A DNA stretch of 64,000 nucleotides from Cyanidiococcus yangmingshanensis (lineage: Eukaryota > Rhodophyta > Bangiophyceae > Cyanidiales > Cyanidiaceae). The stretch covers positions 310,001 to 374,000 of the forward strand of contig VWRR01000010.1 in NCBI GenBank assembly GCA_013995675.1. The letters are read 5' to 3'. The translations under genes were made by a program, and so were the position numbers. Numbering within the stretch: the first letter of the stretch is position 1; each line of letters opens with the position of its first letter. Shown one piece after another: positions 22,165-32,144 of this stretch. The notes below the pieces were generated by a model. The model ran no database searches, had not been told where the DNA came from, and saw nothing but the letters and a program-made list of their open reading frames with translations.

Positions 22165-22921
22165 CAATGCAGTGACGCTCACCACGCAGCCAACCTTCCT
22201 TTTCGAGTCGCACAAAACCCTGCGATTGTTTGAATACAGGAAGCACTGGGCAACCTACAGAACCCACTCGTGCATCCATACGAACTCGTTCGGACACTGC
22301 TCGGTGGCGGATCTCCTCGCTATTGTTTTCGCATTCGCTTTACGGAACCACGGAATCTACGAGAACACCCTTCGGCCATCTTTTTCGTTGATGGTTGCCT
22401 CTTGTCAGCATGACGAGATGGTCCCACTTCAAGAATGAATATGCTGGGATGCCTTGGTGACACACGGAACCTGTCAAGGCCTGGTAACGGTTTGCAGGCA
22501 TTGGTTATCGGAGGCTTGCCGATCTTGGTGACACACGGAACCTGTCAAGGCCTGGTAACGGTTTGCAAGCATTGGTTATCGGAGGCTTGCCGATCACAGT
22601 TCTCTGCGGTCGCCGAAAAGTGAACCAAGCCTCGTTGGTTCGGTTCGCCGTCTTCTAGAATGCTGGAGAGTTGACTCGAAAAAGACGAAAAAAGGAGTCA
22701 CTAGGGTTGCAATATTGGGAGCGGGTGCCCTCGATCCGCTGCAAGAAAGCACTATGCCAAAGATCATACAAGAAGGTGGAACAACAAACGTAGAATTTGT
22801 TCACGTTCGTTGCTCGGTAATGTAATGTCCCCAAGACGTTTCCAATGAATTCTAAAGCTTATCGATCCGGCTCTGAGGACGCCGGAGCGATCTTGTCCTG
22901 GAGGCGCGACGAGTCTGAACC
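22165..22921. other. intergenic region between SEN54 and IPI3
   Basis: About 750 bases, tandem genes on the minus strand. It contains the SEN54 upstream region and the 71-base duplication listed separately. No coding frame supported. Confidence 0.45.
22453..22594. repeat. 71-bp tandem duplication, two near-identical copies
   Basis: Copy 1 is 22453-22523 and copy 2 is 22524-22594, starting cttggtgacacacggaac and ending ggcttgccgat. I find one difference between them (gcaggcatt against gcaagcatt). This indicates a recent duplication. The first bases of a third copy are absent. Confidence 0.93.
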
Positions 22922-24436
22922 TCAGGATTCGTCATTCATGATGGACAGAAGTTCTAGGAAATACTGGCGTGAACCCTTGCGGGAAGTATCTGCTGCCACG
23001 GGGGCATCTGCACCGTCCACATGAGCGCTGTCGTGAGAATGCGCAGCGCTTATGGTCCCGTGCGGGCGCACGCCAACATGGTCGACCAACTCGAATGAGT
23101 CCCAGTTCATCGCAGGTACCTTTGAGAACTGCAGTGTTGTTTGTTTTCTCGGTGTGGTGTGCGCAAGTTGCCGTTGACGCTTCTTTTCCAGAGCATACGC
23201 CGCTGGCTGCCAAAGCGAAGCCGGAACAGCTCCAGTCGGAGGCGAAATTGATGCCACAAAAAGCACTGCATCGTTTCCATGCGCTTTGGCTCCTCTAAAC
23301 TCCGCCATTATAGTGAAGCTATGAAGATGGATCAGGCCCACGGCGCCACTCTCGTTTCCGTAAAGAAGCAAGGCACCACCCTCGGCGAAACTTAAAGCCC
23401 GCACACCTCGTCTCTCTGGTGCATCGCTCTCTGTATAAGCACGTATCCAACAAGTGCTGGCCGAGGCACTGTCGCTGGTGCGCTGCGTCTTTTCAAACGC
23501 TCTACTAACAATTGAGGCACGAGAGGAATCGATGACGAAGGATGGTAAATAGATTCGGAGAATCTCGCCAGTTTCATGGCCTACATAAACGACTCGCTCC
23601 AGAGCGTCATCAACAACGAGACAAGTCGGAGGTGCCGACAAGTGGATGGTCGCCAGCAGCATCCCTGTCCCCAGATCGTGAATTCGAAGCGTCCTATCTC
23701 GCCCAATGCTGTACAGCCTGGTGAGGGGCAGTTGCCACGAGGCACCCAGGCGAAGTGCAAGCACACGACCGGCATGGATGTCCGGGTAGCGGCGAAATGG
23801 CCGGTGGGTATTCCCTGTGAATAACTCATGCAGTGCCCAGATAGAGACACTTCCATCCTCACCGCCAGCGACAAGAAATTGGTCATCCGGTGTGAACTGC
23901 AAAACGGTTACCGCGAGCGGCTGGATCTGCCAAGCCGGAGCATCTCGAAACGGCGGTGATGACGCTTCTGGCCTAGCGTCAAACTCGTCCCTCTGACGCG
24001 GTACGAGAAGCGCCCCGTTGAGCAGATCCCAAAGATAGCCGAGACCTCTCTGCGTTCCCACAGCAAGCCACCGGCCCCCATACGAACAAACCAGTGCAGT
24101 CACGTTTTCCTCCAGACTTAGATGAGCGTTCTCGGTTTCGCGTTCAAGGGTGCAGTAGGTGACAATGCTTTTCGCTGGGCCAATGTTTTGCGCGATCACG
24201 TGCCGATCCCAGGCGATCGAGTGCACACAAACCGGCGGTACACCCAGACGCCCTGCAGCACTCACCGCGGAGGAGACCACATCCGGTGTCGGCTTTTGTT
24301 GCGACCTCTTGGTCCTGGACAGCGAAACCTCGCGAAGGACAACGCGCTCCTGTGTGTTCCAGATCAGCGCACGAGCAGTGCTTCCGTCGTCGGTGACAGA
24401 CACCGAAAGAACATCTGAGCCCGAGCGGTTCGCCAT
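22922..24436 (-). CDS. IPI3: WD40 protein IPI3/WDR18-like, pre-60S ribosome assembly
   Basis: 504 residues from the ATG at 24436. The protein is a WD40 beta-propeller: NVTALVCSYGGRWLAVGTQRG, YLWDLLNGALL, DDQFLVAGGEDGSVSIWALH, TRLYSIGRDRTLRIHDL and VVYVGHETGEILRIYL. The middle blades match the IPI3/WDR18 pattern: an audible-style GEDGSVSIW blade followed by an insertion with a His-rich segment (HAGRVLALRLGAS), then SIGRDRTLRIHDLGTGMLL. IPI3 is part of the Rix1 complex that acts on ITS2 processing and release of pre-60S particles. The C-terminal 100 residues are basic and low in complexity. Family assignment to WD40 is certain, to IPI3 probable. Confidence 0.78.
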   Translation of the reverse strand: MANRSGSDVLSVSVTDDGSTARALIWNTQERVVLREVSLSRTKRSQQKPTPDVVSSAVSAAGRLGVPPVCVHSIAWDRHVIAQNIGPAKSIVTYCTLERETENAHLSLEENVTALVCSYGGRWLAVGTQRGLGYLWDLLNGALLVPRQRDEFDARPEASSPPFRDAPAWQIQPLAVTVLQFTPDDQFLVAGGEDGSVSIWALHELFTGNTHRPFRRYPDIHAGRVLALRLGASWQLPLTRLYSIGRDRTLRIHDLGTGMLLATIHLSAPPTCLVVDDALERVVYVGHETGEILRIYLPSFVIDSSRASIVSRAFEKTQRTSDSASASTCWIRAYTESDAPERRGVRALSFAEGGALLLYGNESGAVGLIHLHSFTIMAEFRGAKAHGNDAVLFVASISPPTGAVPASLWQPAAYALEKKRQRQLAHTTPRKQTTLQFSKVPAMNWDSFELVDHVGVRPHGTISAAHSHDSAHVDGADAPVAADTSRKGSRQYFLELLSIMNDES

Positions 24437-26157
24437 TTATGAACTAGCTTCTACAGCCTTTTTGACGACGTATCGTTAACGCCAAGTTCAGTGTTTTGAT
24501 GCTCATTGGTGCGCTAACCCATCCGCTGCCTGGTTTGAGACGTCACTCTGGAGTAGTCGGCTCATCGAGGATGCGACGACAAGCTATTGGCCTTGTCCAT
24601 CGATATACAGAAATATTCCTAAATGTCTAGCGGACCATGTTTCCGTCCCGACTCGCTCGCGCGATACCTACCTCGTGGGTCCCACACACTGACCGAGTTT
24701 CTTCCCTTCCATACCAGTACCATCTCTCTGGAATTGGGTATGCAAAATCGTAAAGCCAGAAATATCAAGTACCTATGTCGTATAGAGTACAGTCGAGAAT
24801 GGGTCGCTACCGTCCACAACGTCGATACGACGCTGAATCGGATCCGAGCCTTCTTCGTCTGCGGTATGCGATACAGAAGTTTACCCTGCAGATGAGTCTC
24901 GGCAAACTTGGATCAGATACGGACTCCTCAATCATTTATTTACTGCATGCCAATTAGCGGATATCTGCGCGAGTGCTCGTGCTTGGCTTTGCGAACACCA
25001 TCCAGACGCGAACGAATCGTTGCATCGTTTCGCCTTACCCGATCCATGTGCGTCCCTCGCAGGCAACAAGTGGTCAGTGCTCTGTCATCTCGTTGACCAT
25101 AAATGCCTATGGCATACCTCGGCGTACTCGACAAACTTCTGTATTTCGACACGCCAGCGCGGAAATCCCCATTTCGTCGCCATCGTTCGCGATCGATCGC
25201 ACCCGATGAAGCGTGCGAACGCATAGACACCGTCCGAGCACCAACCACGGTCCATTGAAAGCAAATACGCAATCGACAGTATGCAATGCATTTGACGCTT
25301 TTGCAGCCGTCGCAAACCTCCATTTCACCTTGAATAAATTCTACTGAGAGCCAGACACCGAGAGGAAATCAGGACTCCAGCGAAACGCCCTCTCAACCGT
25401 ATCATCGGACGACTTGCAGGATCCAGCGAATTCCCCAACACCGCCCCATATCGATGACGAGGACGGGATCTCGCCCGCCAAGCGCCTCGGCGTCGTCGCC
25501 CACGCCCTTGCCGTAGGCTCGAACACGGCGGCGATCATCGGCGGCGCCACGCATCGCGGGACGCGAACGCACGAACACGTGTCCTCGATACGCGGCTGCC
25601 ATCGCAACGGACGCCGATCGTCGGCCGAAAACCACCAGCGCGCCTTGGACGGAACAGCCTGTGGTGGATCGCACCGGCGCGCATCCGCCCACTCGACACT
25701 CCAGATTCGCCGCGACGCGTGGCTTGCCCTCGAAGACGGCCACTCGAGTCGCTCGGGCACGTTGCGGTCGCGCCTCCCGCCAGACACATGCCGGACGCCT
25801 GACCCGCTGCAGCATCGCATGCAGGCGAGGCTGCAGCAGATGCGATCGCATGGCCGCCGGGCGCGGAGGACATCATCGTACACCGGCGGTGGGCGACCCA
25901 TCGTTGGCTTGTTCCAGCAGACTGCGTATCTAAGCGAAATACCTGAAACTGCCGCAAACGGTACATAGGAACGACTCATTTGGCCGTGTCCTTTTTTCCG
26001 TAGACAAGTATCGTGAGGACTGTTGTGTTCCAGCGTCTGAAAAACCAGGATAGTTGTAACGGGAGGTGCTAACTTTTCCGAAGGCTGGCTTGAACACGCT
26101 GACACCTTTTCAGCTGTGGCCTGGGAACACGCACAGCGACCATGGCTGGAAAAAAAG
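24437..26157. other. long divergent intergenic region with a GC-rich island
   Basis: About 1.7 kb between divergent genes. 24437-25400 has ordinary composition and only short frames. 25400-25970 is visibly richer in G+C and CpG and has overlapping open frames on both strands (25414-25968 on +, 25341-26105 and 25402-25851 on -), none with a domain I recognise. Such overlap is expected from GC-rich sequence alone, so I do not call a gene. Confidence 0.5.
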
Positions 26158-26580
26158 ATGTTCAGGGTTCCGTTAACGAATCAGTGGAGGCTTCCGCTGC
26201 TTTTGGGCGTGAGAGGAAGGCAATCACAGCTCCTTTACTCGAACGGGCTCCAGCTCTCTGAAGTTGATGAACTTTTGAGGTTTTCTGGCGCTTCCGAGTT
26301 TCGCTCAGCGGAAATCCAAGACATTGGACAAGCGCACTCACTGGAACGGGTTTCAGAAACAGAGACGCGTTCAGAGCGAGCGCCTTCCAAAGCGGACTCT
26401 GAGGGGAGTTGCTGTGACGAACAACAGTTTTACCTGACTGTAGAGAGCAATGGGCAACGCAGACGGGTACAGATATCTCATACGGATGGTGAAACTTCGA
26501 TAGGATATAGTCGGGGAGAGGAAAATCGGAACAGCGAGGTTTCGCAGTGCCCATCGTCGGTGGACCCGCGCTGCAAATAA
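26158..26580 (+). CDS. hypothetical frame immediately upstream of the TPR gene
   Basis: 140 codons from the ATG at 26158 to TAA at 26580. No domain recognised; the sequence is mixed polar with acidic patches (LQLSEVDELLRF, EQQFYLTVES). It ends 17 bases before the ATG of the next gene, which is in the +1 frame relative to this one. It may be a small separate gene, an upstream reading frame, or the N-terminus of the next gene cut off by a one-base shift like those seen elsewhere in this window. Confidence 0.35.
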   Translation: MFRVPLTNQWRLPLLLGVRGRQSQLLYSNGLQLSEVDELLRFSGASEFRSAEIQDIGQAHSLERVSETETRSERAPSKADSEGSCCDEQQFYLTVESNGQRRRVQISHTDGETSIGYSRGEENRNSEVSQCPSSVDPRCK

Positions 26581-26596
26581 CGCTGTGGTCGCAACC

Positions 26597-29422
26597 ATGT
26601 CGCCGTCGGCCTCGGGCTCGTCGTCGTCTTCCGCTTCGATGAGTGCCTGTGGTAAACCGACGAGACTCAAGTTCTCAGAGCACGATGGCTCCGAGGGCTT
26701 GGCGGCGCGAAGCCAGCAGGCACGAGAGCGCGCACTGAGACGACGACGTGAATGGAAACGTATGGCGCGCAGACGCGAGGCCGAGGAAATGAACATGCTC
26801 GAAGAGCAGTACACATGGTACCGCCAGAGAATCTTGGAAGCGCGAGGAATATCCAGCAGGGATAGTCGGGCGGTGAACGCGCTCCCGGAGACGCTGGCGC
26901 TCGCGGAGCTAGCCAAGCGGTATCAACGACGCACGTTCAGTGGTCAACGGTTGCAGGGTTTGTCACCGAGTGAGATTCGACAGCGACGTAACGCCCAGAA
27001 ACGTGAGAGCAAGCAAAGAATTCAACGGTATCGCGAAGAACGAGCGATGCTGTTGCGGCAGTTTATTCGCTCTTTCAAAGTGGAACTTGGTGAGGAAGCA
27101 AGTCTCCAACTTCCCGCCGACATTGACTGGAGTAGCCGAGACGGACCTTCACAGGATGCAGACAAACGCACGATCGCAGATACCAATGAAACGGCATGCG
27201 CAAAGGAATACGCTAATGACGTTGGCAGTGTCTCGATGACAGCGTTGAAATCCGGCGCTGATTGGAACACATCGAGCAAGCCGTGTAGCGACGGCCTCGA
27301 GAAGCTGTTCGGATATTCATCGAACCCGTTGGAAAGCAAGTCAGGGGACTGCTTTTTTGGAGCGCGTGCAAAGGATGAGGCCGCCAATATGGCAATCGCA
27401 GAACTAGATTTTGTTGCGGACCTGGTTGGAAACTCGCCTCGCGCAAAAGCTACAAACCTGCCATTTTTCGAAACGGACAATGTCGTTTCAGAGCTGCTGG
27501 CAGATATGAATGCGTCAAGTCCGCGGATGTCGGCCTGGGATGTGAGTTTGCTAACGACCAGCGGCATGAATACGATCATGAGTGAGACGCCTGCCATGGG
27601 GCGCCTGTTGGTGGGCGTTCGGGTATTCCAAGGCCTTTTTACCTCCGAGCGTGCCGCCAGTGTACTTGGCATATCCCTCGACATCGCCCAAGTCTCCCTC
27701 CAGGATCTGCATAACAATGGCCTTTTGTTGGCGATCCCACGTTCCTCGTTGCTCGGAAGTCAATGCGCGTATCTGGTCCCAGAGCATGTTCGTCGCATTC
27801 CGCCAGAAATGATTTTGGAATTGGCCGGTGACGGAACAAGAAACACTCAAAGGGCTACGCCGCAGATCCAAATTCCGCCTTATGACCGCGAGAGCGCCCT
27901 CTGGGAGACGCAACGGATTCTCCAACGAGTGGAGCACAATTTTGTGCAAGATCTGAGAGAGCGTCTCGGCAGACTTGAGACCGAAGCCCGCGCGGACCAA
28001 CCCGACATTTGGCATCGGGTCCGCGCTTACTTCGATGAGCTCCAAGATGACTTTTTCTACGCGATCGCGCTTGCTCGACGCCACTACGGAATCGTTGGAG
28101 TCTCTGATCTGGTTGCCAGTTTCTACTACTGCATTCGATACACGCTGAAAGCCGAGGCTCGAGCAGGCATCTTCAAGAGCGTTTACGAGCGTTTTGAACC
28201 TGCTCTGCAACGGTACCTGGAGTTTTGTCGGGGGCATGATCAACCGTTAGCATCCCTGGATTCGATTGAGGAGCAATCGAGAGGGTCCCTAATGACCCAG
28301 CAGAGTACCGCAGCCGCTAGAAGCATAGGATGCGTCCGCCGAATGTATCCACATTGTCTCGATGTTGAAGATGAGGCTGCCGGTGACCCATTCCTATCGA
28401 ATCATATGACCGAAACTAGGGCGGAGAGCACGACGGCGGCAATGCTCCCCCCGGAAGGGAGCGAGATCTCGCTCACATTTGCGGACGAAATCGAACACGC
28501 CATTCTGGCAGGTCTCTCTCTATCCAGGGCGTATATTGACTCGCTCTCCTTCCTGGAGGCAGAGCGTATTTTGCGCCAACTACTTCAGGTGTGTTTGCGG
28601 CACGCTCCCATGATGCGGGACCGGGGAACGAGTTCAAAAGACGGAATCTCAGGGAGCGACTCGCTGACGCCACTGGGACCGCGAAGTTTCTTCGCAAATC
28701 AGCATGTGCATCTCCTGTTACAACCCTTCATACACATCGCTATCCTGGAGAATCTCGGTCGACTGCACGCCCAGCAGGGCCGCACCAAATCCGCCTGTCG
28801 CTGTTTAGCGCAGACGCTGATGCTGCGTCGACGACTGGGACAAGAACGCTCGATTCCGTACGCACTCACCCTGATCTCTTTCGGTGATTCCCTGATCCAC
28901 GAGCACCGTCTTGAGACTGCTCGTAACGCATTTGAAGAGGCACTAGTCATATTCGACATCCAGGTACGTCATTACGACGATCGCTTTGAACTCTCATCGC
29001 GCGCCGAGGCGCTCTACTACCTCGCTCTGCTCCACTTCGTCGCGGGCAGAAACGAACAGGCACTTGATTTGCTGAACCAAGGCCTCGAGATACTAGACAG
29101 GCGCCACAGCAGCTCATTAATATGTTGCAGCCCTCGAACCGTGCTCACCCTGGAAGCCATGATCTTCAAGCTCCTCGCTCAGATCTATATCGCGACAAAC
29201 AGACGTGAGCACGCGCTCGTGCTTCTGCAGAACGCACTGGATCTGGTCTCGTCGACCTACGGCAAGGGTATTGAAACAGGTATCCATGGCGGAAGCCAAA
29301 ATCAGGACGAGCACGCAACTCGCGAACTCGTTGATGCACTCCGTCAGCTCGTTGTGGACACAGACCACGAAGCGGGTGAGTTCGCTGGCCAGTCTGAAAG
29401 TACACGCGGCTCCTGCGGATGA
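26597..29422 (+). CDS. basic/coiled N-terminus, winged-helix-like segment and C-terminal TPR protein
   Basis: About 941 residues from the ATG at 26597; not a family I can name. Residues 30-170 are strongly basic and helical, with a bZIP-like run (SEIRQRRNAQKRESKQRI) followed by a leucine-spaced helix. Residues 330-400 include GRLLVGVRVFQGLFTSERAA, then a helix and LQDLHNNGLLLAI, the pattern of the winged helix that follows the nucleotide-binding domain in STAND ATPases. I see no Walker A motif anywhere, so the ATPase is absent. The C-terminal 300 residues hold TPR-like helical pairs (RTKSACRCLAQTLMLRRRL, LETARNAFEEALVIF, AEALYYLALLHFVAGRNEQA, ALDLLNQGLEIL, HALVLLQNALDLV). A DNA- or RNA-associated scaffold role would fit, but that is inference. 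Confidence 0.75.
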   Translation: MSPSASGSSSSSASMSACGKPTRLKFSEHDGSEGLAARSQQARERALRRRREWKRMARRREAEEMNMLEEQYTWYRQRILEARGISSRDSRAVNALPETLALAELAKRYQRRTFSGQRLQGLSPSEIRQRRNAQKRESKQRIQRYREERAMLLRQFIRSFKVELGEEASLQLPADIDWSSRDGPSQDADKRTIADTNETACAKEYANDVGSVSMTALKSGADWNTSSKPCSDGLEKLFGYSSNPLESKSGDCFFGARAKDEAANMAIAELDFVADLVGNSPRAKATNLPFFETDNVVSELLADMNASSPRMSAWDVSLLTTSGMNTIMSETPAMGRLLVGVRVFQGLFTSERAASVLGISLDIAQVSLQDLHNNGLLLAIPRSSLLGSQCAYLVPEHVRRIPPEMILELAGDGTRNTQRATPQIQIPPYDRESALWETQRILQRVEHNFVQDLRERLGRLETEARADQPDIWHRVRAYFDELQDDFFYAIALARRHYGIVGVSDLVASFYYCIRYTLKAEARAGIFKSVYERFEPALQRYLEFCRGHDQPLASLDSIEEQSRGSLMTQQSTAAARSIGCVRRMYPHCLDVEDEAAGDPFLSNHMTETRAESTTAAMLPPEGSEISLTFADEIEHAILAGLSLSRAYIDSLSFLEAERILRQLLQVCLRHAPMMRDRGTSSKDGISGSDSLTPLGPRSFFANQHVHLLLQPFIHIAILENLGRLHAQQGRTKSACRCLAQTLMLRRRLGQERSIPYALTLISFGDSLIHEHRLETARNAFEEALVIFDIQVRHYDDRFELSSRAEALYYLALLHFVAGRNEQALDLLNQGLEILDRRHSSSLICCSPRTVLTLEAMIFKLLAQIYIATNRREHALVLLQNALDLVSSTYGKGIETGIHGGSQNQDEHATRELVDALRQLVVDTDHEAGEFAGQSESTRGSCG

Positions 29423-29599
29423 CTTGAACAGTTTCGCGTGAAGACAGCGTAGGCTTCCATAGAGCAGGCGAAACCCTTGAGCTTAAAAGGAGTCGCCGTT
29501 CTGATACTTGACACTCTGCAGTCAGATGTTTACTCTGGCAGCATCAAGTCTAAATCGTCAGCGTCAGAGTTGAATGAATGCGCTTCAAGATGCCAACAG

Positions 29600-30814
29600 C
29601 TACGACACTGAAGGTGCAACGGATGCCCTTCCGACCATCTGGAGATAGGGGGGAACCCACCAAGCGAAGAACCATTTCTCGATCATCGACGGAGTCTGAT
29701 CAGTGATCCGAAACAGCCGCGCTGTTGGTGATGGCGTTGCGTTGAGGTCGGTATCAGCGAGTGGCACCAATGCCGTGGCCAGGTTCGCGACCACAGTACC
29801 CAAGGAGGCTCGAGTTCGCCCCTCTGTCGAAGCGCGATGAACGGGCTCTATCATGATTCGCTCTTGACGGGCGTGTAAGAGTTGCCGCTGAAGCGGTGCT
29901 GGGACTGGCCAGGTGAGCGCCTCGCGAGGAAAGAGCGTCGTCGTTCTATTTTCGGTTCCTTTCTGGACCGCATGAACGAATTCAGCTGCTGCTTCAGCCC
30001 GTTCCATAGCCTCTGTTGGGTCAGGTGAGAGTACACCCGCTACCGTTCGCTTGCGAACCACACCGGTGTAATGCGTGCGAGCGGTTAACTCTTGGCCGAG
30101 GTAGCAACCCTTGTCGAAGGCAATGGCACCCAGCTGTTCAAAATTGCATTCCAACGGTAATGCCTGTCCTGGAGCAACGTCCTGAATACCCTGAGGTATG
30201 GCGTGAAGTACTCGATGCAGTTCTGCAAGCCAGAAAGAGTGATAACATCGCGCAGGCCGGGAAGCTTGCTGCGCTGTCGCAAGCACTCCTTGTCCGAGCC
30301 CGGATCCTGCTAGGACCCAGATACGTTTCCCGAGTACCAACTGACGAGGGTCAGTGGCTTGCATCTCCGCATAGGATCCTGATTCTCGTACTTGAACAGT
30401 TGATTCTGAAGACGGTTTGACAGGTTCGATCACGGTCGTGTCGACACTGGCTTGTATGAAGAGGGAGGCGGAGACCCGCTCCCAGTGTACTCGGGCACGC
30501 AGACGGTGCAACCCCAGGTGTCGCAGCGCTAGCTGCACAACTCGCTCATCGAGATCAAGATAAACTCGTTCATTGTTATGAAACCAAAGCAGAGTATCAA
30601 AGAGCACTCTTCCGCGTCGATCGAGAAAGCATGCACTGGAGCACAGTGGTAGATGCCGGGCAGCTAGTCGCGAGACGTGGGCAGTGCACAGGCCCTGCAG
30701 AAAAGGTACCGTATCTGGCCCGTGCACGAGAATGAGTGCCCTTCGCGGACGCTTTGGAGTAGCCACGCAGGCGAAAAACTGGCGCAAGAGCGGAAAGCTG
30801 CTCGTTTGAACCAT
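29600..30814 (-). CDS. IBA57: IBA57-like iron-sulfur cluster assembly protein (GcvT/YgfZ family)
   Basis: 404 residues from the ATG at 30814. Mitochondrial folate-fold protein that works with ISCA1/ISCA2 to make 4Fe-4S clusters. The N-terminal domain matches the family (LILVHGPDTVPFLQGLCTA, FLDRRGRVLFDTLLWFHNN, YLDLDERVVQLALRHL). The diagnostic signature is AFDKGCYLGQELTARTHYTG, including the K-G-C-Y-x-G-Q-E motif with its essential Cys. The first 25 residues (VQTSSFPLLRQFFACVATPKRPRR) are basic and could be a mitochondrial presequence. The C-terminus is somewhat longer than the human protein. Confidence 0.93.
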   Translation of the reverse strand: MVQTSSFPLLRQFFACVATPKRPRRALILVHGPDTVPFLQGLCTAHVSRLAARHLPLCSSACFLDRRGRVLFDTLLWFHNNERVYLDLDERVVQLALRHLGLHRLRARVHWERVSASLFIQASVDTTVIEPVKPSSESTVQVRESGSYAEMQATDPRQLVLGKRIWVLAGSGLGQGVLATAQQASRPARCYHSFWLAELHRVLHAIPQGIQDVAPGQALPLECNFEQLGAIAFDKGCYLGQELTARTHYTGVVRKRTVAGVLSPDPTEAMERAEAAAEFVHAVQKGTENRTTTLFPREALTWPVPAPLQRQLLHARQERIMIEPVHRASTEGRTRASLGTVVANLATALVPLADTDLNATPSPTARLFRITDQTPSMIEKWFFAWWVPPYLQMVGRASVAPSVS

Positions 30815-32144
30815 GAGCTCGCGCTAGACTCGGTTTGTCGCAACGACTTTCTGCGCGTGACGTCACCGGGAAGAGCGCGTCGTTCTCCTCTCGCGAGTCG
30901 CAGTTTAAGCCGGATCGCCCTGTCAATCACTACACTACACAATGGTTCAGCTTTGAACACGGAAATGAGGCACTTTGCAGGGCCATTGTTGCAGCAGTGC
31001 GCAACGTGACCGCGGCCTGTCCAGTGCTGTACGATCGACCGAGTGAGCGTTTATGGAGCGGTTTCGATAAGCTTCATTTTCGCGGCGCCCAGAGACAACG
31101 ATGTGCTCGGACGAGCGTACACCCCAAACGGGGAGCCTAGAAGGATTGAGTTACGGATTCGCGACCCTTAAAACATCCAATATTGGCAGGTTCATGAAAA
31201 TACTGCCAGACAGAGTCATTGGGGTTGACGCATTTACCTACATCACGGAGTCGCTCGCACGCGAGGCCCAGTCATGAGGCGACGGTCGCACTCTGCGGTG
31301 AACACTGCGGCTGCCCCAGAGACCACGCAAAGTCTACTCTTGAGCCGCTTCAGGGGTGGCACTACATTTTCAGCGTGGGTGTATACTGTCGGACCGCGTG
31401 CGCTCCGGCAGGTCGACCAAGGTCAAGGTCACTCGATGCCACAAGCTGATTTTCGAAAAACTCGGTCCTTGTGTCAACCCGAGGCAGTCGTGACCAGTGG
31501 AGGCGCGTGATGACGTGCTGCCTAGGTCTCGCACAGGAAAGCAGCTGGTACTCAAGGAGCTATTGAGAACCCTCATGCTCTGTGCAACATCGGTTGCATT
31601 CAGCGGGCTGTGCCTGCTCGTGCTACAGACGCGTGCACGCTCGCACACATTCCGCGAGCAGAACACGCTCAGCCCAATGACTCTTGTCGAGTCCGCCATA
31701 TGCGTAACATTAAAGCGGCGAATGACGATATCGTTGACGGGCCCGGAAACCGAGGCATGCACAGATGCCTCCATGTCAAATCATCGCCTTGTTCGTGCGC
31801 AGAGCATTGAGGTCTCGTCGCTACGGCCTGTGCAGACTGCTCGAGCACGTGCCATGAATTCACCGAGCGTGGCGATGCTAGCACGGCATCATCTTCGAGA
31901 ACGTTGTCGCGAGGCCACTGCATTGATCAATCTAGAACTGCGGATTCCCAAGAGCATTGCTGTCACGTCTTCGATGCAACCCATCTATGCTCTTAGCAAG
32001 GATATACCAATATACAAAAGGAATTGCTGAACGGCAGGTGCGCATCATAGGGGCGCGAAACGTCATGATGCGACGAAATACGACCGAATCGATTCCTTAA
32101 ACGATCGGGACAATGCCATCGCGCTCTGCCCAAGAGTTGTGCAC
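30815..32144. other. intergenic region, one doubtful frame
   Basis: About 1.3 kb between IBA57 and VPS23, both on the minus strand. A + frame at 31497-32030 (starting with GTG) encodes a sequence with one hydrophobic segment (LMLCATSVAFSGLCLLVLQ) and no recognisable domain; I leave it as doubtful. The remainder should include the IBA57 promoter and the 3' end of VPS23. Confidence 0.35.

Noticed and set aside
25341-26105. Long overlapping open frames (254, 184, 149 and 143 codons) as genes
   Set aside because: They overlap on both strands in GC-rich DNA, have no domain, and are expected by chance from the composition.
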